This document shows positions 24,111-35,300 of a stretch of DNA of 64,000 bases, in pieces. The notes below the pieces were generated by a model that saw only the letters and a program-made list of their open reading frames with translations, was not told the DNA's origin and searched no databases. Source of the stretch: Numida meleagris (lineage: Eukaryota > Chordata > Aves > Galliformes > Numididae); contig NC_034421.1 of assembly GCF_002078875.1 (NCBI RefSeq), positions 6,443,935 through 6,507,934 of the forward strand, in the 5' to 3' direction. The position numbers and the translations under genes are program-made. How positions within the stretch are numbered: the stretch's first letter is position 1; the number at the start of each line of letters is the position of its first letter.

Positions 24111-24116
24111 TTTATT
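24111..24116 (-). terminator. ZNF598: Distal poly(A) signal, ZNF598 side
   Basis: TTTATT on the plus strand gives AATAAA on the minus strand. Cleavage would fall at about 24081-24101, inside the predicted SYNGR3 end region. A T-rich element follows on the minus strand. Confidence 0.55.
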
Positions 24117-26017
24117 TAATCAGGTGAGCACAGGGAACAAGGAAGCTGCATCGTCAGGCCCAGGAGAGCGAGCGCCTCGAGGAAACTTACAGCAGCAGCG
24201 CGAGTTCTCAACCTGGCGGCTGGGAACTTACGTATTTGCTAACACAGAAGAAAATAACTGGAAAAATAAAGGGAAGACGTCAGAAACTCCTGCAGAGAAG
24301 ACGCATTTTGTTTCCTCTGAGCTTTACGAACCCAAGGGGCAGTCAGGGGAAGGAGTTGAGGATGTCGATTCGTTGCTGACTTGGGCAGCTGGCATCAAAA
24401 CCGGAGCACTGGCTTGGGGGGGGGGGCAGGGGCAGCACACCCAGCCCTGCTCGAGAGGAAGCGCCTCGCGGCAGGAACACGGGAGCGTTACTACTGCAGT
24501 GTATCCATGCATTTTAATCAACAGCCATGCAGCCAAACGATCCTCCCTCCCCATTTCAGGGCATGCAGTCTGGCCCCCTGTGCTGAATACAACACATTCA
24601 GGTATTCAAAAGAGTCTGAATTATTTGGAAAAAGAAACGGCAAGCAGTTTGCAGCCTGACAGCAAGCAAAATTAACATGTATAAGGCAAGGAAAAGATGC
24701 TGTAGCCAGGACTAGCTCTTCAGTAATAGACTGAGCTCAATTTCATAGAAATGCTTATATAAAAGCAGTGTTTTGTCACTTAAAAATTACATAAATTAAT
24801 CTCAACACGTTAAAAATAACTAAACCTGGTCTGCAAAGATGGGCAAGAATCAGACGCTTAATTACAGCCATGAAAGTGCACAGCAGGGAGGACGTGTCAC
24901 TCCGTCACATCATAGCTGCTGCTGGAGAAGTTACTTCAAATGATGACTAGATTCAACTCCTGCTTCCTAGAGGTGGAAGTTACAGATGGCAAGCAACGTG
25001 AGCAAAGCTACTGCAGACCAACATCACCAAGGGAGATACAGGATGTAAACACTCCATAGTCTGAACAAATTATCCTCGTTAGTGCAGACCACTGTAAACA
25101 GATAAATGCACTTAAAGGCACTGCAGATAAACACGGTCAGTGATCAGCAGCATTTAATGTCCCAGTATGCCGTCGGTTGGAGCTACCACCATTACATCCA
25201 AGAAATAGAAACGTGGCAATCATTAAATAAAATCACCGTGAAGTGTGCTTTACAGGAAGTAAAGCCTTAACATTATTGTTCTACATGCAGTGCTACAAAA
25301 TAAGTTTCTTTAAAGAACATGTTACATAAAAGGTCAGAGGCAACTTCAAACCTCAGGTTCCACTAATCACACAGATCAGTCCAATTCTTCAAGTAGTAAA
25401 ATTAATTCAGTTTTCAGACGGGAATATTCTTTGCTATACGAGCAGCCCAACGTGTTTACAGACACACAACTGAAACAGCCCTATTCAACCAGCGACAGGA
25501 GCAATTCTGCATCGTTGCACCCCTGACTGCTTCGATTTTTGTGGTCACAGAAACAGCACAAAAATCAGAATATAAGGGAAGTCACTTCTGCTTCTATTCA
25601 ACTTCAGTGATTCAGTATCTTCCCCCCTCTGCTCCCACCCTTCCCCAAAGAAAGAAAATCCCCAAGCCAGATGCATATTCCCCTATTGTGTCCCCAGTCA
25701 GACTTCAGATCAGAAAGTATTTTCTCAGCTATTGCATGTTACAGGAGAAAGGAGGCCCCCTGCCTGCCCACCCTGCGATTTTGGCCTAATTCTACTCAGG
25801 CATTTTGGAAGCTCAGACTTTGGATGTTAACTAGCTACGGCACAGTCCAGTGATCCCTTTGCACAGTATTTATGAACAGCACTGAGAGGGCTCTCTAACA
25901 GTTACCTGTGTATCAGCACTCCACCGGCACCGGCTCTCAGCCACACTACACTGCCAAACCTCATTCCAAAAAGTGCATATTCATAGATAGAAACTGTTTT
26001 ATTGGTCTTCATAAGAG
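24117..26017 (-). other. ZNF598: ZNF598 3' UTR (long-form)
   Basis: 1.9 kb of non-coding sequence lies between the ZNF598 stop and the distal signal. No repeats are seen apart from an 11-base G run near 24416. A proximal AATAAA (minus strand, 25998-26003) lies only 14 bases after the stop codon, so a very short 3' UTR isoform is also possible. Confidence 0.5.
25998..26003 (-). terminator. ZNF598: Proximal poly(A) signal 14 nt after the ZNF598 stop
   Basis: Minus-strand AATAAA begins 14 bases beyond the TAG. The next ~60 minus-strand bases include a GT-rich element (GAGGTTTGGCAGTGTAGTG), as expected downstream of a cleavage site. Confidence 0.45.
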
Positions 26018-26365
26018 CTAACTGATGATTCTACTGATTGCTTGTAAGGAAGGGAACTCCTCATCCTCAATATGCAAAGCTTTATGAGTGACAATGTCCT
26101 GCTGCGTTAGTACTTGCTTACATGTTGGGCAGATGCAGCAGTCAAGATCAGAGTTGGAGTCCGTTTGCCAGACATTCTTTTTGTTCTTTTTGGATTTGTT
26201 GGAACTTTGCTTTTCCTTGATTCTGAAATCATTGTGAGCAGAAAGCAGTTCCTGTTGCTTAACTGTGTCTGGCAACAACACCAGCAACTCGTTAAAAATT
26301 TTCTTGAAATTATCTCCAAGCAGTTCTCGGCAACTTTTGTAATACTGTGCTGCAGAAATCAGACC
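26018..26365 (-). CDS. ZNF598: ZNF598 coding exon 12 (residues 769-883 and stop)
   Basis: Acceptor CACTGAAG before base 26365, phase 0; TAG stop at 26018-26020. It encodes GLISAAQYYKSCRELLGDNF, FNELLVLLPDTVKQQELLSA and the terminal finger-like CPTCKQVL...H...H, ending EDEEFPSLQAISRIIS. Confidence 0.96.
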   Translation of the reverse strand, partial: GLISAAQYYKSCRELLGDNFKKIFNELLVLLPDTVKQQELLSAHNDFRIKEKQSSNKSKKNKKNVWQTDSNSDLDCCICPTCKQVLTQQDIVTHKALHIEDEEFPSLQAISRIIS

Positions 26366-29300
26366 CTTCAGTGAAAAGAAAATTGGAATAATTAGAAATT
26401 AAAAAAAAATAAATCTGATTCATCTATAAAAGGATACACATTCTCCCAGGCCACACCACACTCACTGCTTTTTTGCTAGCACTAGAGAAGAGCTACAGTG
26501 GAGCACAGAGCAAGAAAGCTTCCATCTAGTCCACTCAGCAAACAGAAACAGAGGCACTACACGAACTGAGCAGAGGAGGATTTCAGGAACGCAAAGGTTC
26601 TTGCCCACTCACCTGTCTGAATTGCCCAGAATGCGTTTTAAATTTATTGAACTTGGACTCATCGCTTTGGAGGAATTCTTTAATAGATTGTATTAGCTGA
26701 ATGTTCCTTTGCTGAAAGTTTTCTGGTATCAAGTATGACCCATGTCTGGATTTTGGCCTGCATTTGGGGGAAAAAAAGGAATGGAATTTGATAGTGCTTC
26801 ACATTATGGAAATATGCTGCAGACGTACATTACATGACTACTCTTTTTCTATAGGATGCACTCCCTTTCTCCACCCAACTACACGTGCAATTACTGTAAG
26901 GGCACCTGGTTACAGTAACCCCCCTCAGTGTTTTGTGCTTCCTTTAAAGCTTCTGTGGCATATCTTGAGATGCAATGTGTAAAGTAACTCTAACCAAAAG
27001 GACTTTACTTACTCTTTCAAAGATGTAGTGACAGGTTCAGAGATACTGGTGGATGGAATAACAGCAAAACCTGGTGGGGGTTTACTAACAGGCACTGACA
27101 GTCCCGGAGGCGGAGGCGGATTCTTTAATAGCACCACAGTGTTAAAGCCTAAATGAAAGCAGAAATGGGCAGGAAGTTAGAGCACATATCTGTGGCACCC
27201 ACATACCAGCAAGTAAAATTAACACCGACAGTCTGACGTACTCTCCAGAACCATCAAGAAGTAAGAGTCAACAGTGCAGTCATCACTATTTCAGAAGAAA
27301 CCTAAATATTAAAGAGATGGAAATCTGTCGCCTTAATGCTCAGGTCAAGAAGTGCTTCATAGCACCTGATATTACTCTACACAGAGAGGGGACTTTCAAG
27401 ACTCTGTGTTACTCAGGCTGCCTTTGAACTTTAGCCATATTTCTCTAAGCTACAGCCAAGAAAGCTGACGGTGCCCTGAAGAGCTTACCCGGTGGCGGTG
27501 GCATTCGAGCTGATCCTGAGCTCCCAAGAGCTGGGAAGTCTTCCTGAGGTAAAGGGCACTGGTTCGTCACTGTGGGCTTTTTAAGGCCAGGGGGCTCTTT
27601 GGGTGTACTACAGATTGCTAAGGATTTTTCTGAATGACCATTCACGACAGCTGCAGATCTGTCAGAGGCATGAAGAGCAGAAGCAGCGTTCGATGTCTGC
27701 TCCGTTTCTGGCAGCTTTTCAATACACGACCTGGGAAACGATGTCTCCTGCAACAGGTGTGGGGATGATGGTCTCTGCTTCTCAACCCCCATCTTCTTTT
27801 TCTTGCTCACTTTTGTGAAAGTTTGTGAGGTAGAAGCTGCCAGCAAGGATGATACATCAAACATGGTTGGTGCGTTCCTTATCTCCTGGGTTGTCAAGCC
27901 ACTACTGGCATCTTCATCATCTGACTGAGAGAGTTTATTGCTCTTCTTATTTCCTTTAGTGCTATTCAAGGAGTATGATTTTTTGGCTATCTGATTTACA
28001 CAAGGGTTGCTAATGGCTTTGACCACATTTTTACTGGAACCACTGTTCCACGCAGATGTGATGTTAGTTACTGTCTTATTGTTAGGCCTCATTTTGGACA
28101 CCAGAGCTGGAAAATCCTCCTCTTGAAAAGCTGTTTTCTTTGCAGTGGCTGTATATGTCAAAGACATCCCAGAAGAGACAGCGGGTGCTGCAGAGGATGA
28201 CAAGCTTGGGAAATCTTCTTTAAGCTTAACTGCTGCCAGCTGAGCAGAGCTGCGAGAAAGGAAAAGTACACCTAGTTACACCACCACTGCACAGCCAGCA
28301 GAACTCCACCAGGAAGAAGAGGCTCCATGCCTGACTGCATTCTTCCTCAATCCATCACTTAGAGTGGCACAGCTGGCATAACAGTTAACAGGATGCTAAT
28401 ACATAAACCGTGTCTGGATGAGCCTCTTCAAAGCAGTCTCACTAGCCTTGCTGTCTTATCAGTGCTGTCTGAGCACACCTTCCCTTGACCAGCAAGCCAC
28501 ACATGCAGGCTTCCAGCGCATGCTAGCGTCCACATCCTGCTGCACAGACTCTATTCATAGAGCTACCACCCATCTAACGAAATGATGAATTTTAAAACCC
28601 CAACAGCATATGGCTCCCTCAAGATGAGCTACTGAGTTAAAAATGAGTGGAGTTAAGAATACTGAAAAGTTCCCTGTAACTGGACCACCAAAAAAAAAAA
28701 AAAAAAAAAAATCAAGCCATGAACTGAAGCAACAGCCTATGCTGTTCATTCAGGCAGCTAACACAGAAACAGGCCAAAGCAGAAGAGGAACCAAGAGAGA
28801 GGAGCACCTGCAGTTCAAGGGATCTATAGGACTCTTTCCTCCGGAAACACGCACCCAAGTAAGTTTCTAAATCAGCTTTCTCAGTGCTACAGTCTTGAAC
28901 GAACTTACCTTTGCAGAGGTCCCACTGCAGAACCAATTGCTGGAAAGTCATCTTGGCTCAAAGCACCATTAGCAGCTGCTTCTTTTGGGGGTATTGACAA
29001 AAAGAACAAAGAAATATATTCAACTAAAATTCATTAGTTTCAAAGCGGAAGCTATCAACGAACACGACACAGCATTAACAAGTCCTATTTTCAGCAGCTG
29101 ATGATGTCATTAACCGACATTCTGGAAGGGCAGTAAGTCCATGTATCACCACTTCCTTCAGTTAACCACGTTCACCATTATGTCATCAGGTACGAGTTCT
29201 TGCATACAAGCAATTCATGGAACTTGATATGAGCAAAACACTGGTTGATACGACAGTCTCTAGAGGACTCCTCCACTACTAAGAAGGCAATGCCCCCAGC

Positions 29301-32300
29301 TGCCTGCTCCACGCTTCTCCCATAGGCTAGCACTTGGCTGCCTGCACAGGGTTAGGATACTCTGACTCAGTATGCTGATTCTCCACTTGGAAAGCTGCTC
29401 CTCCGAGCTGTTTAACACCTCTGCTGCACAGATGCCCACACTGCTAAGCAATTAGCTCCTGGGCAGTCAGTTTACATCAAAACAGAGATCATTCCCAATT
29501 AGGATTTGCCTTAAAATGCAGTGCTGTGGACTGCATCAATTTAAGAACAGATTGATAACAGCTTTGACATGCAGGCAGCAAAAGCTGGGCTAGCAGCAGG
29601 GTAAGATAGCCTTGCCTGCCACCCCCAGCTGAGCTGTATCCATTAGACAACTGAGCTCTCAGCAGCTCTCAGCTCATTATGGAAGCGTATAAAGTTTGAG
29701 CAGAAATCCTGGTATAGGAGCAATAAAACAGTGGAAAAGGGATTTGGAGCTACAGTAATATCAAGACAACTGTATCTACCAGTTACAAACTTTTACCGGG
29801 ACTAACTTCATCCCAAGCATCACAATAAATCATGTACATTCCTGCATGTAGAGTAGGAAAATGGCAGTCTTAGATGATATTATTTGGACAAAACATCGCA
29901 GATACTGTCATACCTTAACTGTGTTTGGTATCTCTACCCAGCTTCATTTTAAGTATAACTGGCTGCACAAATCCCAGCCCACTCGGACACACTTCACTGT
30001 AAATGAGTGTTGCTGGATTAAGATTCTGCACAGCTCTCTCCATATCCACGAGCTTTTGAGAACAACACATGGCAATTACACTTTGGCCAGGCTGATCTCC
30101 TGACCCATCACCACGCCTTCATGTCTCCCTGCAGCTGCACAATATGTTCAGCACTAACCTGTAGCTTCACTTGAAGACTTTGGCACACGTTTGGAGCTGG
30201 CTACTTCGGAATCCCTCAAGTCCTCCTTTTTACTTCTACTGCTGCTGTCCTCCTTGTCTTCTACCCGTTTCTTCTCTTCCTGTCGTTTAGCAGCTACAGA
30301 TGCCCTGACTGCTGCTGCAACATCTCTGTCTTCTTCTTCCCTACAGGACAGGGCAGATTTTCTTGGTAAAACAGCAAGGATTACGAGGCACTTTTGTCTC
30401 ACTCCACCTCTCACCTCTCTGCTGTAAGCTCTGATGGCTGTCCCTGGCCTTGTGCTGCCACCTGCTGAGAAGGCTGAAACAAACCCACTCTTCCAATACA
30501 GCCTTGGCTAGCGAGACAGGTAACATTTAACCCCAGGATCTGCCAGTTCTGTATGTGGTGATAACAGTCCAGGACAGAAGAAGTCAACTGGAGTGAACTG
30601 CGAGAGACAGTACCAAGAATGCTAGCGGACACCTACATCTCCCATTTTCCAATGTACAGTCTGATCTGTAGGCCAAAGTAATTCTTTGAAATATGGCTCA
30701 TGAACTCTCAGCGAATGAGAAATCCACATGTGACACCAACATAAAAAGGTGTTTAGAGATGGACTTCTTCCCCAGTGAAATTACCAGTAATGAACCAGCT
30801 GACTATCCAGTGAGAAAAAGAAGAGAAATAGAGGTGCAATATGTAAAAAGTACTCAGGTCTTGTATGCGTGGAGAGACATAAATGCAAACTTTCATTTCA
30901 ATACTTAACCCTCTTCTTTTTCCAAAGTACTCAGTCTGGCCACACAGAGATCTGTTTATTCAATGAAAAGCATGGGCCTTAAAATAGGAACTTCATGGTT
31001 ACGCAGACCAGAGTCCATTAAACCACCAAAGATTTATCACTTACTTCAGAAAAATCTCTTTAAAAAGAAGTTAGCACAAACGCAGTTGCTGAAATTAATT
31101 AAGAATTCTGATTTCAGTTAACTCCCATGTTGAAGATTACAGTGTTTGCTTTCTTTGGCAAGTCCAGGAAGCTTAAACTTCACAGAGAGTAATTTCACTT
31201 TCACCAGGCACGCAGCCAGCATGCAGGCTTCGACTGAAAACTAGCTGTACTCTCCGTTAAGGATTCACTATGGAAGCTTCCAAGCTTTGTCCCTACTTCC
31301 TTCCAACCTGTGCACCAAACTCTGTTAATTGCTAAGTAAGAAACAGCAATAAGCAGCGACAGAAATCCACACAATGCTGTGCTACTCACCTCTTGTATCT
31401 CCAGCTGCCTCTTCTGTTTTGCTGACTTCCTCGGCCACCCAATCTGCCTGACCTCCCTTGCCTGTTGTACCTGTCAACTTCTTCATAGTCCTCTCCACCT
31501 ATAACACCTGAACAGGAGGAATAGTTATCACTCTTAAAGTTATTTCTCTAATCTGGGCATCATACTATGCCTGAAAAAGAGGAAAAATACACTAGTACAA
31601 ATACATCTATCTTGATTTCCTTCTGATGATTCAGCAGTCTATCAAACCTCCAGGAATGGTCAAAGTCTGTATGTTCCACATAGAAGAAAAGTCTGCTCCG
31701 TCTCCTCACTCAAAGCAATGCCAACTCTGAAATTACATTCACGATGCTCGTGGCTCTGTCAACTTCTGGTTATCTTCAAGAACAAACTCCCCAGCCTCTC
31801 AGAGCCCTGGTTCCAGGGTTTCTCCACCCTCTTGTGAAGAACATTCCTAGCTAGGAAGTCTTCACCAGATGTTTCTGCATACCATCAAAGCACTAAGAAC
31901 GAATACGTTCCTGGCCATTGCAACACCCCCCAGCCACACTCACCCTCATTTCTCCTCTGGTGCCGAGGAGCATAATTAAACTGAAGATCTATCTGCCGGT
32001 TCTGCCTGGCCTCGGCCCTGCTCTTGCTGTGGCAGGCTGTTTTGTGCGCTTTGTAATCTATTTCAGTGCGGAAAGCATGGGTAAACTGCTCTGTGCTGCA
32101 CCGTCCCTCTTCGCAAAGGAAATGCTTTTCGCGGAAGTGCTCGCGAAGGTATTCGTAATCGCTGGAGAAAGAAAAGAGGCTGAGCTGCAATTCTCCAAAC
32201 ATATTTCACTAATGGTATATGATTATCCTTCGCTCCATCTGTTAATGCTTTACGTTAACATCGATGAGGAAAACTTTAAAACATGAACTAGACAGAAAGT

Positions 32301-35300
32301 GGTTACTGCAGCTGTTGGTGTGAGGAGCGAAAGAGCCTCTAGCCAAACCTGCTCCCATTCTTGCACTCTCTTCAAGCACTGCTTTTCAGAAAGCACAGCT
32401 CAAAATTTAGGGGAAAATTGTTTGAAGCTACAGAAAGAGAAATAAAACGATTCCCACAAACCTGTAGTACTCCTGAGCACCATCAGAGTCACAGAAGTGA
32501 CAAAAATAGTGATCTCGTCTCAGATGTTTCAGCAGCTCATCATTATCCAAATAACGCTCGTCACAGAATTTACACAGGGGATGCCCACGATGGGAGGTGT
32601 CATCCGGATCTCCATGGATTCGATGGCGAGCAAGGTCCTTACGAGTGTACCATTTCCTTTCGTATGTAAAAATCTGAAGAAATAGGTAAGAGTGGAATAA
32701 GCTAGGCTCTGCACAACTTACTTGCAGGAGTCACAGACTTGCTTTAAAAAGATGCAAACTGACAACTCACAGCTCAAATTTTCAGTGACCAGGAACCAAG
32801 ACTCAAGAGGCAGATCCAAACTGCATCTCACTTATACTTCACTCACCTCAAATGCTGGAAACAGATCAACTTCACCCTTTCTCCTTCCATGAGAACAATG
32901 CTGTTCAGTGAACAAATTCGGCATTGTGAGCCAGTCTTCTGCCCCTAACACACAGGCTGTTTTGGTTCCAAAGATGCCAGAAAGATCAACATATCCTTGA
33001 GAACAGAACATCCTTTATTTCTTGTGTCTTTAACAAGGAATCTTAATTCACTCTGGGAAAAGGTTCATTTGGCTTAGCTAGCACTGACTGACCGAAGCTT
33101 CTGCGAGTTCAAGAACTTCTCTGCAGTGGGTATTAACAACACAGAAGCTTTCTCCAAGATAAAAGGGTTTCTTCAATAGTCTGAAATTGAAGCCAACGTA
33201 TTCTACTAGTTTACTACTCTAGTGCTGCCTACCTAGGCTGCCTGTGGAAGCACCTCTTGAGCAGAGCACAAGGGACACTGCAACTATAGGAAGCTGCCTT
33301 GTCTTTCTCTTCCCCTGACTCAGCACTAGCGATCTCATGACCACAGGAGAGAATCAAATCAATTCAGTGAAAACTAACCCTGCAAAAAAGATGTACTGGT
33401 CTTCATTCAAGCCAACCTTGACCACTCCTGGATCCTGCCCCTTTGGGCAACAACCTGCAGTTTGACCAGTATAAACCAACTGTGGAACTACAACGTAAAT
33501 GCATTTCTCTGATTCGACATTTGATCGGTTTCAGAGAAAACAAACATACGTACAAAACCACATGTAAAGAGTTCTAAAAATACGTGCTCATGCATTAAAT
33601 TCCCTCCTGCAATAATAAACAATGCCGACAACTATTAGACACAAAGGTTAGCAGCCCCAGCATTCATTTAACAACAACGGCTGATTTTGCCTGACGCGTC
33701 ATTCCGAAATACAAAAAACAAACGCAAAGACCCGAGCTCCAGGGAAAGGTGGAATTCTGACTTTCAGGCTGAAAAAAGCATTGCCTGACTGACAGAATAG
33801 CAGCTGTTCTAAGCAAAATTCAAATGGGTTAAGAAACAAGAAAAGCCAGTGATGGCAGGAGTAAGATGAGTAGTTTGAAGGCTCGATACAGACAGGCCAC
33901 TCAGCTTTCCACTAAGTGCTTCATCTTTACATTTTAAGCCAGCCCCAGTCATGTTCTATGTGTGTACATCAAACAGGGCAGACCTCAACTGTAGACACTC
34001 ATGTTTCACTTTCCAACGAAATCAACACAATACAGGAAATTCGCTCTGAACAAATAAACAAGATAATGAAATATAATTATATTTCATTAAACCAGCAAGA
34101 TGGATTCTCATCCTGTACATGATTCAACTGTAAATGCTACACTGACTCTGCTCTGAGAGAGAAATCCATCACTCCATGATGCACTCTGCTTTCTGAACTG
34201 CCACTAATATTTTCTCAGTTACAGACTTAGTTCATAAAGTCATCGTAAGTCCTAACAGATATCTAAATTGCTACAGTTAGAGCTGCAACAAAGCCTGTCT
34301 ATAACTCAGGATTACCTTCCTCTCAGACAGACAGGGTTTGGTATTTACAGGCATCATGGGGGAGGAGCTAACCTCAGAAGCTTATTAATATGGTTGGGTT
34401 TAATTAAAAGCACAATCCATTTAGGACCTTCAGGCCTCTTTCATTAATCAGTTTATGGAAGAAGAAAGTCTCAGAAAAAAAGCAAGTGAGCTGACTGCAG
34501 GCAGACAGGAGAAACTCAAACTGCAGAGTGGTGCTGTTCAGCATCTCCTTCTTCCCACCTCCTCAAGTACTCCTGCAGGTCACGTAAGGAACCACCCTCT
34601 CCTTCCCACACTTTACAGCATAGAACCAACTCACCTTTAAGTGTTTAACACAGAGTTTGCAACAGAAGAGTTCATGCTGCTTTCTCATGTGCTGTTCCAG
34701 ATCTGCAAAGGTATTGAATGGCTTCAAATCTGGACATAAAAAGCATTCATGCTGCAGCAGCTTCCTAAGGGACAAAGAAAGATTTGCTAAAAGTTATCCA
34801 ATTCCCTCTCAGCAACCTGATATCTTTATCAAAAAATAAACATTCTGTCCATGGCAGAATTCTGCGTTTTTACTTCCCCCCCCAGCTATTTGTAATGAGG
34901 TTAGCATTCTGTTTATTCCAAGAACATTTTGTCATTGGTCAGGAACAGAAAAGAATGAAATTACATGGAGGCTTGAACTGTAAGAAGCGAGCTGAGCAGC
35001 CACAGTGTAAGCAGCAAGCCACCAGCACACAGCCTGCGAGCGGACAGCAACGCATCTGAGCAACACACTCCTGCCTCATTGAAGATTCAGCTGATAGTGG
35101 CTACAGTTAAATCTAATTTAGTTGTGCTTTATACTGTCAGCAAGTGAAGTACACAATGAGGTGGGGAGATAAAAAAAAAAATGTAATAGGAAAGGAGGAA
35201 AAAAAGTAAGCACGATGATTCCCAGCAAGAACTAAAGGCAGAGCACTGGTCTCAGTGGGAACCCCCACTTGCTCGCACTTGATTACGGTTCTGTGGGCAG

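Noticed and set aside
24031..24675. 214-codon plus-strand frame over the convergent 3' ends
   Set aside because: It starts at a non-ATG-like position in UTR sequence, includes poly-A signal regions, and shows no domain.
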